The notes under the pieces: generated by a model | The model's input: the letters and a program-made list of their open reading frames with translations, nothing else | Told to the model about the DNA's origin: nothing | Databases searched by the model: none | DNA from: Gorsachius magnificus | Taxonomy: Eukaryota > Chordata > Aves > Pelecaniformes > Ardeidae | Assembly: GCA_034008185.1 (NCBI GenBank) | Contig: CM067086.1 | Coordinates: forward strand, 31,207,007-31,271,006 | Direction of reading: 5' to 3' | DNA: 64,000 bases | Translations under genes and position numbers: made by a program | In this document: piece after piece, positions 50,630-64,000 of the stretch | Layout: the number at the start of each line of letters is the position of its first letter | Numbering within the stretch: position 1 is the first letter of the stretch

Positions 50630-53600
50630 ATCAATTTTCTTACTTGCCTTCACAGCCATTCACTCAAATCCTATCAACTCCTTCGCTACTAGCTTGCACT
50701 CACCTTGAGGTTTAATGAGTTTTCTAAGCATCTATATAGAAAAACATAAGCAATTTAAGGAGGCTGGCAATGCCCAAGCAATAGTGCACTACGAAGTAAG
50801 CCTGCCCCTGCAAAACTGGCAAGAATGACGAGAACTAAAACCCCTTGTTGCACAGATATTTAAAACTATAATCTTAATCTACCAGTAAGAAAAAAAAAAA
50901 AGTGCTGCTTCTCATTTTGGATGTAGGACTGCCAAGGGAAGCAGAGACACCCCCCTTCCCCAAAAAGGGACTCTCCCCCTACCTTGTAGTCCTGTGCCAC
51001 ATTCTGCTCAGAGCAGCACTTGGCTGCAGCACTGCTGCAGGTTTAGCCAACGTTCCCCTTGCAAAGCCACCTTCACTATTACAACAAAGTATATATTCCT
51101 CAATTGAAAGCTAAAATTCTGAATCATCCAGTTCTGCAGAGACAGGAACCAAGAATAACAAGCAGCATGGAAATATCAATATGAAGGGGAAAAATCAAGA
51201 AGAATAAGATCCAGCCCCCCCAACATGACAGAAAATGACACATGAAGGGGAGAGCAAGAATTTCCTTCCCAGAATACTACAAGAGCAAGAGAAGGTGTTC
51301 AATGATGTTGAAAGCTGACAAGTTCACTGGCAGCAAAAAGGGATACTTCATCATACCTCTACCTAAGGAACGTACTGCTGAGGGATACAGGATTGCAAAG
51401 CCAAAAGCTTAGCAGCATTAAAGGGGAGAACAAAAGATAAAATTATATTGTAATAGAAAATATGTAAAACCAAAGAGCTGGAGAAGATACAAATGTCTGA
51501 GTTTTATGAAACAAGCCAAACTAACAGGATCCCAGAGAGATATACCCTGGAGTATATTATTGTCATAACTGCCTATTGTAGATGTTTCTGCATCATCATC
51601 CCAAGCATCTGTTACTACTCCTAATTAAAGAACAGATGGTCTGACCCAATACTGCAATTCCTATGACCCTGTATTTATCAGCAGGTGGGGAAATTAAGTT
51701 TGGAGGTCTGAAGCAAGCAAAGCAAGATTAACAAAAACACTTAGCTAAATAGGTCTCAAAGCCATCTGGTATATACACTTACTGAAAATAATATTCTTGA
51801 AGATTATGTACGATGTATTTTTCACGGTCTCTGTACCCAGAAAACAGCCTTCCACAAACTCCACCAGATGCAAATATGACTTAACTCCAGAAACACAGAG
51901 ATTATCAAGCTAATAAATTGAATCCTTTTTCACGTTAAACTAGTGAAGCACAGCTATTCCAGCTGTACAGCGAAATCTGTAGAAATTGAAGATGTCAGCA
52001 TGTTCAGATAAAAGCTAGAGTTTTCAGTAAAAACTTCCGATAAGGTCATCACACACCAGTAAAAGAAACGAAGAAAAAAAACATAGGCAAGGGAAATTAA
52101 AAAAAAACAGGCATACTTCTGCGTACAAGTTATAAGCACAGGTTGCAGAGGCACTGTGGAAAGCTGCATTCCTGAATCTGATAATAGATGGAGAAGACAG
52201 CTTGAAATAATTAATCTGCACAAGATGAGAATCTGGGTGAGACAGGTATTAACCAATAAGGCAGTAAGCAGTAGCATATGAAAGTACACTTTTCTTTTAG
52301 CGAGTAATCTCCCTCCTTCTTCAAGAAATCTTTCAAGCTTTACTGGTAAAAGGGCACTTCTGGTAGTATGCATCTGTATGGAATTTTTTTTTGATACTCT
52401 GTTGGGAAAAAAAAATTAAATGGATGAAAAGTTGTATGTTCATGAGTCATGGGAGCTTCTGATGAGCCTGCATTCTGAAGATGAGCATACCAACCTCAGG
52501 AAGTTGCCAAAAAATATGATTATTGCAATAAAATAAGTAAAAATTGCCCTTTTCCCCTAGAAACAGTCACAGGGAATGAGTTAATACACATGTTCTTAAA
52601 TTAAGGATCACCTGAAGGAGATCAAAGCAACAAGGAGGCTGGTTACTAGGGCATTCTGCATGAAGACACCAGAAAGATGCTCTTCAGCCCAACAGGGAAG
52701 CAGCATTCATCGGGTACCAGCAACAGCAAACAACTCGTCCAAACAAGAGAGCCTCCAGCAAAGCACCTCTTCTATGGCTAATATAATTTTATGACACCAT
52801 TACCAAGGAGAATATAGTACTTTGAGCATTCTACACAAATCCTGTTACATCTTCTCTAAATAAATCAGACAGATGAGCTGATTTCTTACACATGGAGAAT
52901 TTAATGAAAAATCTCCAGATAATTCTGCAAAAGGAAAGCTTACGTCTCCAAGATGCAGAGAGGAAGGCTATTCTCATGCCCACCACCCCTTCCCTACTAG
53001 AAACGTGGATGTCATTAACTTGCACCACAGAGAAACTGCTCACAACTTCTTGCATTTGTTAGTTCATAAAAATTTCAGCACTTGGGAGGAGGGGGGCAGG
53101 TCAAGCCATTCATAGTGTTTAATTCAATTTATCTGGCTTTTTTTTTTTTAATAAAGTAACTTTCACCGTACTCTTGGAACTTGTTTATAAATATACAGTT
53201 TTAAGGCTGCATAATAAAGTCTACACTACTGCAAGTTTTTAACCCTGTCATTTTTCTTTTCAGACCACTGTACCAGTAATTTACTTTGTCAAGCATTACT
53301 CTCCCAATATCTAAAACCTACTTCCAACATAACTCGTAAGCCGTAAAGTGCTCAACTTTTATATGGCTGTCACTTAAAGTGTACTCTCACTCATGGAAAA
53401 CCATTATATGTGACTGGTTCAAGTCAAATTCCCCATCACTTGGTTACCTGACACACTAAGGCTACAAATTCTGAGTCGGGGATGGTAACTCAGGAGGGTG
53501 CCAGTTAAAAAGCACATTTCGTGCAATCACTTACCACTGACGAATAACTTTTCTACTGTGTACAGAAGTTAAAACCAAACCTAACAAAAATTTAATCCAC

Positions 53601-56600
53601 TGTACAAAGCTAAGCATCCCCTTTGCACTCACGTGATGGGGGGCACATGCAGAGGGAGGAACAGAACAGAAATAATTACATTTGGCTTGAATCCATTATT
53701 TAATTTCATTAATTGAAAAATATTCAAAGATATTCTTAAGCATGGAAAAATTGATATAGAAAAAACAGATCGAATGGTTGTCTGGAAGTACCTTGGGGGA
53801 AAGTGAGTTCAATACATACAAATGACAGCAATTGAATACATGAAGTCACGCTGTACTGACTTAGTTAAACCAATGTCATCCCTGTGCATGAATGCTCTTA
53901 TATAAGGTCAAGCCCATTTTTCAACAACCTATCTTGTTATTTACCAGGAATATTTCTACTGCAGGACTGATCTCACCTTTTCTAGACTGTAGGAAAAGAA
54001 GACGCTAGACATTCCTACATATTTTCTTCAGTGGATTTATGATTTGACCTTCCACAGCATGAACACCAAATTAAATGTGCACCCATCTGAGCTGAAGAAA
54101 ATACTACGCAGAAATCAACCATTTGCCTACAAAGTTCTGTATCAATCTAAATAGACCTGCATTAAGTATTGAATTATTGGATTATATTAGAAAAACAAGT
54201 CAGATCTAATAATGCCACTTTTCTGAATTTCTCTAGTTGTTCCCAATGAGTTTAAAAATAGAAAGTAAGCAACCTTAATGCATCCGTAACAGAAAACGTT
54301 ACTGAAACTGCTAAAAAGGGGACTATTGTGAAGAAGCAAAAGCTGTGATTGCACGTTTCACGCAGTCTGGTGCAGAGAGTTGTAAGAAAAGGAAGAGACC
54401 TGCAATCATAGCAGACTGCCCTTGGACCCAAGCACCTTTCGCAGAGCAGACTACACTCTCACCCCGTAATAAGGGTTTTCAAACTGACACTGTGCATGCC
54501 GGTAATGCAGTGCTCTACTGTGGTTAAGTTCTGAGGACATTAAGCCACCCACAACATCTTCACCCTCTGCTCTCTCCTTTGAGCGCATCGATAAAGAGAG
54601 AAATGGGGCAATAGACACCTCATCAAAAGAGCTAGAAAACAGTTAGGAAAAGATGAGGTTGAACAGTTCTTAAGTTATTTAGGACACAAGAAAGCCCTCT
54701 GGAATTCAGGAAAATAAACATCTGCAGAAGGGAGAAAAGCAAAAAGTCCACAGCATGCTCCCTAAGGCAATGCTAAAGAGTGTTTAACAAAACTATTAAG
54801 TATGAATCTATAAGGCAATAACAAACTAATAATAAAATGCAACACCAGCCTCATTTGTAAATCTTCCATTTAATACCCAAGTCACTGTGGCCCATCTTTT
54901 CTGTTCTTTTTTAAAGCTTTCCAAGGTCCTCCTCTTGCACCCACTGAATGCATACTATGTCATTTAAAATACACTGTTACGCTGATGCAGAAATTGTGCT
55001 AGAAAAGTTGCATTTGAAAGTTCTTATCGTTTCTCAGATTTGTGTTTGCCACAAAAGGTAATTTCTATATACATTTTATAGCATAGTAAAACAAATATTG
55101 TGACTGGATGCCCAGGTGAGTTAAGGCCACATTTCTGCTTTAGCCTACATCTTACCGCATTTGCTACTTTTAAGGAGGAAACAACTTATGGGTACATTTT
55201 TACCCATAAAAAATTAAAAGGAAGTTCACCGATTAAGTATTTTCCCTAAGGATACAGTAACTTTTAATGCGCACACATGAAAAGAGCTATGGTGATAACT
55301 TGACAGGTATCTGAAAGACACTGACAGCCAACAGACCTTTGTAAGGAAGAAAATATTTTACAGCGAGAAAAAAATGAAAATATCCATAGGAGTATTTGGT
55401 TACACCCAGTCACACTTGGAATCACTATAAACTTGACTGTTATAATACAATGCTAAAGCTGTTTTCGTTTTCCCTAACAATTTAAAATGCTACTACTAAG
55501 CATTAAGGAGGCATCTGAGGTGCAAATGTTCTTACTGAACTCTGCTTTGAAAGTTTGAAATAAAGCTATCGTACCCAACTTCTATAAATATCAAACATGG
55601 CTGTAAGTACTGAAACTTTACTGACACGTAAAGCAGAACTCCATAGTTTCTGAAAAGTTTCAGAACTTAATAGGAAGCTCACTGGAAAAAAAAATCTTAC
55701 CAAAACAAACTTTTCAGTAATGATTTTCACTGGCTGTTTCAGATGTGTGTTTGCATATTATTTCTTAGAGAAAAACTTTCAAATTCTTACACCTATAATA
55801 CATCCCCATTGGAGTACATTTGTTTCTGTATTCTTGAATACACAATAAGTATCCTTAACATATATTTGATGTCTCAGCTAACACTAGCTGGAAAGCAGAA
55901 TTACCAATACCCATGATTCTTACTAATATTGAAAAACCCTCTCCTGTATCCTTCATACACAAGGCAGTTTCCATTAGCATGTACATGAGCTTAGCAAAAA
56001 GGAAAAGTCTTCTCAGGACTCTTAAGAGCTCCTAAAGTGTTCTTTACTCAGCCACTCAGTTTCTGAAAGACTGTTTTACTGTCAGAAACTACAGAAAGTG
56101 AGGTCTCTTCCCCAGGAAAATTCTGGGAGGAAGCAGGGTGTTAGCAGCAGCTCATGAAAAGCTACCTGCCTTCTTTCAAGACAATTTTTCCACGAAGCCC
56201 CGATGCAAAACCCAAGGCCTCATTAATCAGACACACAGGTCTCAGGGCAGAGCATCACGGAGGCACACACGGTTGGGGTGGGAGGGGAACATTCACAACC
56301 CACCGCACCTTCTGCAACCAGAGCACCATGAGCAGACACAACACGAGCTCTACACAATATGATGCAAAAATACAAACATGGAAGGAGGTTGGTGACTAAA
56401 GTTAAATGGGGGCAGCCCCACTGATATAAAGTCAAAGAGCTCAACTATCATCCTGCCTAGTCTGGGGACCACCAAGACAACTATCAGATATTCCAAGTTG
56501 ACCTTCAGGTTTTCTGTTTTCTTTCTTTCCAATTATTTTGTTCAGCATTTTGTAAGACATGTTGAATTATTCCTATCCTATTGCTCAACTGCATGGTTAT

Positions 56601-59600
56601 CAAAAATACTTTGGTCTACAGATGATGGACAGGCTCTAAATTCCACTGCTGGTTCACACACCACAACCTGAGAACAAACACTGGTAAACTATGTGAAAGC
56701 AATAGATTTTCTTTAATGATTTCTTTTTAAGTAAACTTTCAGGTATAATCCATCAAACTGATAAGCTGTTGGCTGCCCTTCCTTCTCTTCGGGCTGCTCC
56801 AGCTAAGCTCATTGCTAACCCATCAAATAATTTTCTTATTTCATGACATCTCCAGTTATTTTAAAACTGAAATGCGGCTGCACAGGCTTTTGGCCATTCT
56901 CCTGTGACTCCATACTTTGCATTGGCCATTTCCCCAATCACTGGCCTACTCCTTTGAAGTCTTCAAGTCCATAAGTCTGAACTTTTAAAAATAAATTTAG
57001 TGCATTCTTTAAAAAACTGAAAGTAACACTAGATGACTAGACAAAATTGCAGGTAAGACAATATACTTGTGAAACCAAAACAGTTTTGGTAGAAGTACAG
57101 AACCACCATAAAGCAGGTGGAAGAAAAAGGAAGCTCTGCAGGTTTTGTTGGATGCACTGAAATAAAACCTTCTGTCAAATCCTCTCCTAGTTCAAGTTCC
57201 TTCACATAAATTCTTCACCATGCTTTTACATCTGAAAACCACATCACCTGAAATACTATGAAGTCCTTTTATATAAAATATGAGCAATTAAATCAATAAC
57301 TAAGGTTTCAACTTTTTTTGTTACTAATGGCATGGGGTGGGGTTTTTTTAGCTGGAACAAAAGGTCAAAGGTTTCTGTGTTGGAGGCTTCAATAATCTTG
57401 CTATTATTTGCTGCGTTTACCATTGAGAGGTTTATGACATAAGCCATCTATATTTGTCATTCATTTCATATACCAAAAAGCTTGAGAATTTTAAAATTTG
57501 AATTCTGTAGAAAGCAATAAAGGCACACTACTATGACTACTAAATTCATACACCTGCTTCCATAACCACAAGCCAGCTCCCTCTCAAGGGACAGCTAGTA
57601 TAGATAGTCCTTTTTTTTTTTTTTCCTGTTTTGAGTAGTCTGCAAACTGATTCTGATTTTTAGAGAGGCAAGTCCTATTCCTTAACTATTCTCTAGGCCA
57701 TTTGGATGCAGTTTTCAGCTATGGGTGCTGCACAAACTGTTCTGTTTCATTATTTACATTATAGTAGATGAAATTCCTTCCTATTAACAGATGAATACAA
57801 GGGCCTGCTTTTGGTACAAGACAAACACTCTTCCATTCATTTTCTGCATGAAATTTTTGTATAAAGACCAGCCACTATTCATTTAGTTAAAGAAAAACTA
57901 ATTCACACAATTCTTTCCAAACATCAGCACATGTACAAAACCACAACTGCGTAGAAGTTGTTAGTGAAAGGTAGGAACAAAACCAGACTATACAACCACA
58001 GATGTTTCAATCCAAGTAAGAAGCAGCACAACATCAATCCATTACCACCGCAGTTCCCAAGACCTTCACGTTCAGACCCGTCTTCCGTCTGACACCGTAG
58101 TAGATGGGGAACCAGGGCTGTTTCTGGCTTGCCCCAAACCTCTGCAACCCTCAGCCACCCAATCGCCCCAAATTTAACAAGTCAAGCAGCCTTCTACACC
58201 CCTTTTCTCTCTCCCACCCCAATCCCTGTAACTCCAAGCTGAAGCAGCTCTGGTTCCAACCTAATTCCCTCCCTTTCAAACTTTGGCCCTACTTGTCTCC
58301 TGCTCCCCTCGGCTCAGCATCATTTTTCTGGCCTCCAGAAATGAAAAAACTAAAGGCTGAAGACGAGAGAAGGGAAAACCCTTCTCCAGTGCACGCTGCA
58401 CATCCTCAGCAGGCCCATCCTATCATAAAGGAATTGCTGTTTTATCACATAAACAGTTATTTTCAAGAGACCACAATGGGGTCCTAACAGGACGAGTCTT
58501 CCACGAGCACATAGCAGCTGGGGAAACATGAGATACTTCCATCACAACACATGCATGCAAATGGAAATAATTATGGTACTACACGCAGTCTTAACTTTTA
58601 ATAGCCGCGATCACAGAGAATTCAATGTTTCATATGAATAGTCTCCTAAAATGTGCTACAGCGCAGGATTTCTGAGAATTATTTTACAGTGGGAAAGTAT
58701 GCAGCTGTATTCTCCTAGACTCTCCTATTTTTCTGCACTGCAAAACAATGTCGATTGTATGTGTCTATAGTCTCGAGCTGTCTAAATGCCACCCCATTGA
58801 TCTCTCCAATCTGCGTTAGGGACAAAGCAGATATTGACATCTACGGGGCCTGCAGGGACCAAGCTGGGGGCCCACACCGAGCCCAGGGCTGCAGTTTAAC
58901 ATTACAGCTCCAGCCCAGTTGCTGCCTTGCCACTGCCAGGAACAGGAGGACCGAATCCTCCTATCTCCTCCATTCCTCCTTTCTCTATTTCTGGCCCACA
59001 GTCATCTCCTCGCATTACAGACACATTCAGCTTCCACGGCAGTAGAAAACTAACCCAGTAACAAAAACTAAATCAGTCTCTTTTTGCTGAGATGATGCAG
59101 CAGATCAACTTATGGTAAGTGTGAGAACTAGGGAGAGGAAGAGCAGAAAACAAGGCTTCAATCTTTCAGTGTACTGCTTACCTGTAATGCAAAACCACCA
59201 GCTGTAATTTAAGTGTAGAGACATTTTCAATAAACTTTACTGTATCCTAAAGATTTTAAGAACTTGTGGGTGCCTTCTAAGTTAGAGGACAAAAAGCAAA
59301 ATATAGCACATGTATATGGAAAACTGATAAATTGAAATTAGCCTGCATTACAACACTCAAAGGAATGCCTCCTTGTGAGGGCAAAATACATCTAAGGGTC
59401 AACTTGCCCCACAAATTCCTATTGCACAGCTATTTGTGAAGCTGTTTATTGCCCTGAAAATGTATGCTTCTAAATTGAGAAGAGAAAACTCGAACAATTC
59501 CTCTTACTCAAGTTGAAGCAAGCTGTGTTATAAGCATGCATAGTCCTTTATCCACACTGTACCACATACCGCAAACACCATCTCAGTAGCCACTGACTAC

Positions 59601-60316
59601 TGCTGACCTTACACAATGAGTTTCAGAACAAAGTTAAGACAGAACACAATGTTTAAGGAACAGATTAACATACACAATGCATCCAGAATGTAAAAATCAG
59701 TATTTCTATAAGAGAGAAGCTTTGAAGACTGGCCTTCACAGTATTTGTACCTAAAGCAGCAAATACACAGTTCTTCCACAATCCCAGAAAACCCTTGCTT
59801 CCACAATTCAACGTTAATAATGGATCCAGGCGCAAATGAAGATCTTGCTAGGTGCCAATCTTCATACACCTAGATATTTGCACAGATCTGGTTAGACGTA
59901 CTCCTGTGATGATCTAACTGGTTCTGAGACTGCTGGCAAACCAAGTTAAGTAGGCAGCTCAAGTCCCTCCCTCTTCCTCCTGCTCAAAATTTCTAACCCA
60001 GAAAAATAAATCAATCCCTTAACTCTTCTCCAATATGGTTCTTACAATCCAGAGTGAAGCTTTTGGCTTTCCTTCCAGCACTTATTCCCAAAACACAGCT
60101 GTAAAGTATAAAAATCAATTAATAATGTTTTGATGTAAGACAGCTCACCCAGACACTGCACAGGACAGATTTACTATTCTCATCATTAAATAAAACATTC
60201 GGAAATCTCCGGAGACTTGTTTTTCACAAATGTTGACAGAGATGAATACTGCTTTTATTATCACTGTCTAAGCTTATAACAGAAGTATACTATTCATTTC
60301 AAATGACCAAAGCAAG

Positions 60317-60336
60317 AAAAAAAAAAAAAAAAAAAA
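60317..60336. repeat. A homopolymer, 20 bases
   Basis: Uninterrupted run of A. No retroposed body was recognised next to it. Confidence 0.9.
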
Positions 60337-63300
60337 GAGCTTCCCCTGAGCATCAATCATTATTCTCAATTATGAATCATGAAAACCATATTATGTACTA
60401 AAACCATCCAGTTTTTAAACTGTTCAGACTTCTCTGCACACCCACATTCCCATTAATGCATTCAACTAATTCATATTATGAATCTTATGTTCATAGAAAA
60501 GACCTCCACTTACAGAAAAATGGTTCCTCTTGGAAATATCACAGGCATTTGAAGAAGGGCACAGGAAATCTCTCCTCAAAGATGCAGCAGCTAGTGAAAT
60601 AGAGGAAAAAACTGAATAAAATATACAGATAAAATATTCTTGCTCAGAGTTAACTAACTGAAGATCCAGATAGCCAATGAGCTGGAGAACGATATTCCTG
60701 GAAAAAAAAACCAAACAAAAAACCTTCCACTGAGAGCATCTGCCACAAAATCTCAGCAGCATCAAACAGCAGTGCTTTCATAGAACAGTGCAAGTCATCC
60801 AGGACTTTTTAAAACCAAACAAGTAATTATCTGCATTTTCCCTATCCTCAGAACCTCCTTTTTTTACTCATTCCTGCTCACTGCTTATAAATCAACTCCT
60901 CCCACCTTTCCTTGTCCCATTCCCTTTCTCTTCTTCATTCCCCTTTTTTTTCTTTTAAACAGCCTCCAGCTCTTACAGTCTTTCCTTCCTACCCTCCCAG
61001 CACCCAGGCCTGTCTCCCAGCCTAGCATCTTCTCATCTTCTCTTTTCTTTCTGTTCTTCAGCCCTCTGGTATTTGAATCACAATCATTTCCTCCCTCCGC
61101 TCTGCACTGGATGCCAACACAGACAGCACTACCAGTACCGAACAGATTGTCCCTGCACTCTCATTTCAGAGACCCACAGCTCACAGAGGCTGGTATTTCA
61201 GAGGAAAGCGATGCGAGGAGAAGACATGCTCAGGCACTGCAGCCACGCACCGGGGTAAGCTCCGGTGCTCTGCCAGACCCCGCAAAGTCCCAGTCGGTGT
61301 TACAAACACGGAGTGAAGCAAAATTAGGGTCCTTCAGCAAACTTAGGTGCCAGAACAGTAAGCGTAAACTGAGTGTGCAAAATCTGTCCAAGCTAAAAGT
61401 CTGACAAAAAGGGCTTAAACTGGGACAGCTTTTGGGTTTGTGTTTAGTTTTTTTGGTTGGTTGGTTTTTTTAACAGTACAATCAACTCCCTCTCAGTTCC
61501 AAATGATGGGACTGCTAGAGCTACACAACTAAGTAACTGCAGATTAAGCTAAACAAAATAATGATTTTTTTTTTTCCTGCACTAAAAATCCTAGAGCTCT
61601 GACCGATGAGTCAAGATAGGATGGCACTAACATTTCCAGAATGGCATTTTAGGCAAACAATCACCAGTGCAGATTTGCCTTACAATGCCAGGCTGCAGAA
61701 CTCCGCAGATTAAGATCTGCCTTCTGCTCAGCAGGGCAGGAGAGGGCACGCAGCTGTAGGCAGCCAACTCAAGACAGGCTACCCTCATTCATCAGGCAGA
61801 GTCACTCAGAAAACGATCATTTTTAAGTAGTAAAAAACTCTCAAGCAAACCCTTACATAACAGTTTCAAGAACTAAACTGTACAGCTTCATACTGTGCAG
61901 GATAGTTTTATCCAAAGGCATCAGAACCTGTGCTGCAACACAACCCACCATGAAATATTTCATTAGCTGAACTAATCAAGGCATCAAAGAGATGCCCCCC
62001 GTGCTTAGCAAGGCAATACAAGCACATGTGCTGTGCGCTGGAGTTCAGACTTCACCCACCCAGCCTCTCTCACTACTCCTGGGTGAAAGACCCCCAAGCA
62101 ACCATCAAATCAGCAGATGGGGGAAGCCAGGACACCCCCTTCCAAAGGGGGCACCAGCTTAAAAGCATTCAGGCCAAATTCAAGGTTCTTCTATTTAACT
62201 TAGTAATTTCTTTTGCATTTGCAACTTCTTTTGTGTGAGCTGCCTACTTTATCCTCTGATGGCTTTACCAGCTGAGGTTTTTGGTTTTGCTTTTTAAATC
62301 TGCCTGGGACTTTCAAGAAAACAGAACAACTAGAACTACAATTTGAGTAGCAGGATTTGTTATTTCAACAGCTGTTCACAAGTGAGATTACTTCCACTAA
62401 TGATGCGGAAAGCAACATAAATAGAAAAGAAAAATCAACCTTCACTCAAAAGCGTAACGTTTTCCTAAGGTCAGTAACATAATTCTGTTGGTTTAGGTGT
62501 TGCAACTTTTATCTTTAACAGATACCCTCAAATTTTCTTTCCATTAAAAAAGGCAAACTAATGTAAAACTCTACTGCGCAACTACATTTTCAGTCCTCCA
62601 GCCATTTGGAATTATTTTCTACTTGTTTTGCACTTAAAATGCCTTCCTAGACATGACAGATTAAACAGAAGCCCATGAGTCAAGTAGAAGTTATCAGAAA
62701 ACCTAAATGGAAAAAAAATACTAAACCAGATTGAATTTGCATCTGTTTGTCTTCCGTTGCACTTCAACATCTTGATTTTACCAGTACAGTCTATTTCATA
62801 GAATTAAATAAAGGATGAGATGCAGTATCTTCTTGGAGTAGGGGGTTTAGTGTGCTGTTTGAGCGATGTAATGGGCAGGACCAGCAAAGGATGTTTAATA
62901 CTGGCTCAGTAATTCACAGAATAAATTTGTCAAATGGCAATCATTTAGGAAAAGAGATTTCTGGATAGTCTCCAGTCGCCATGGCTTCAGCTTTCAGCAC
63001 ATGTAGCTGTGCTACAGCTGTTTGAACAGACTTTTTGAACAGTGGTCCTTTACTGTTTCCATTCATCACATGGGGACACCTATCAGCCAGACAGTCCCGA
63101 GGTCGATATTACAGCATACATTTATAAGACACCTAGCAATACTCTATGTTGCTGAAGTTACAGCGAGTCTGCTCAAATGACAGATACAGCGCAACAAAAA
63201 TAGTCACATAGGCCACTCACTTATCTGGCTTTTTCTATCTTTGCAAGCCAAGAACCTCCTTCTCTGCACTCTCTTATACTGTTCTGACTCAGGCAAAAAG

Positions 63301-64000
63301 ACCTTTAAGTCAGTTCTAGTCTTGCCCAGATAGGAACTGCAGAAAAACATCATACATGCAAGTAGGTGGTTAGCAATACCAACACAAAATTAGTTATTCC
63401 CTCCAAGTCTTCCTGAGTGAAATACCAGTCTAGCAAAACTCTGCAAGATAGTTTTGGGGGTGGTGGGCTACAAATCACACTCACATACAACAAAAAATAA
63501 GGAGTGTTATCTTTTTAATTTTGAAAAATACCAACACTGCTCTCAAATTCATTAAGAATGGAGTTACTTAATTGTAGCTCCTCAATAGCATGCTGGCTTG
63601 GACAGCCCACACCGATTCTGGATCTCATCCAGGCCACTAAAGCCTACAGAGAAGGCTAAACCTGTGGTGGCACATAGCATCAGCAGCCAGTTTTTGAATC
63701 TGATCTAGATAATGAGGGACCCCAATACTCTAGGGCTCCACAAGGAAGTGGCCAAGAACATTAGCAAAGCAACACTCAAAATACATTCTCTTAAAAAACA
63801 AACAAAACCACCCAAAAAAACCCCAAACCCCCCCAACCAATGTTTGAATTAGAAAAATTAACAGTTTAATCCACCTACTTACAATAATGTGTATTAGAGT
63901 AGCTAAACAACTGGTCTCAATAATTCCTAAAATATTACTGACTTGCTTTGAGAACTAGTAAAGCACAGGAGAGATCCCAGAACAATAGGAAACAGGGTAC

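Larger units (their letters stand above)
48274..64000 (-). other. 5' intron of SIPA1L1, distal part to window edge
   Basis: About 15.7 kb of AT-rich unique sequence with no recognisable transposon. A (CT)n/C-run lies at about 50610-50629 and an A-run at 60317-60336. A C-rich low-complexity stretch at about 58100-58330 is open on the plus strand for 127 codons but has no recognisable family. A pyrimidine-rich tract at about 60840-61060 precedes a segment with good splice signals at 61062-61254 (see findings). No first exon or CpG-island promoter of SIPA1L1 was found, so the gene's upstream exons probably lie beyond the right edge. Confidence 0.45.

Noticed and set aside
51954..52373. Minus-strand 139-codon frame with several hydrophobic stretches
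   Set aside because: Composition follows the A/G-rich opposite strand; no recognisable membrane-protein family or start context.
58104..58487. Plus-strand 127-codon Pro/Ser/Leu-rich frame
   Set aside because: C-rich low-complexity sequence with few stops by composition. No splice sites or family features that I could recognise.
1..64000. CRISPR arrays, operons, prophage, tRNA or rRNA genes, or a bacterial-type defence system
   Set aside because: The sequence is vertebrate intron. No regularly spaced direct repeats, no gene clusters and no recognisable structural RNA genes were seen.

Overview
The window looks like a stretch of a bird genome. It is AT-rich and intron-like, it carries one long coding exon of a conserved vertebrate gene, and it has chicken-repeat-1 (CR1) LINEs that end in the avian octamer tail (ATTCTRTG-type) plus solo endogenous-retrovirus LTRs of types common in birds. 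Recognisable repeats cover only about 6-7% of the sequence, as expected for a bird. The species cannot be named from this sequence alone.

Layout. The only gene recognised with confidence is SIPA1L1 (SPAR1/E6TP1, a Rap GTPase-activating protein), on the minus strand. Its first coding exon, 4343-5840, encodes the N-terminal 499 residues and ends at a clean GT donor. Positions 1-4342 are the start of the intron downstream of that exon. Everything from about 5861 to 64000 is best read as 5' intron sequence upstream of the start-codon exon. No CpG-island promoter, non-coding first exon or second gene could be established there.

Repeats in order: an ancient CR1/L3-like LINE remnant (about 1970-2560, minus); a 3' CR1 fragment (8316-8662, minus); solo LTR A1 (11282-11850, plus, near-perfect 5-bp target duplication); a 1123-bp solo LTR (21420-22542, plus, perfect TCATT duplication); a rearranged CR1 (about 31294-31706, plus); a young CR1 with about 250 uninterrupted reverse-transcriptase codons (45125-45965, minus); and solo LTR A2 (47673-48273, plus, perfect CCCCT duplication). 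All three LTRs lie antisense to SIPA1L1.

Hunt. I see no undescribed multi-gene system. The points most worth a second look are a 131-bp open segment with good splice signals (18371-18501, minus), a plus-strand segment with strong splice signals behind a 220-bp pyrimidine tract (61062-61254), a CpG-dense patch abutting the young CR1 (45966-46085), two members of one LTR family with unrelated middles, and a TATA/CpG cluster at 18990-19240. The other items are small structural curiosities. Most remaining open frames look like chance frames or shadows of repeats.
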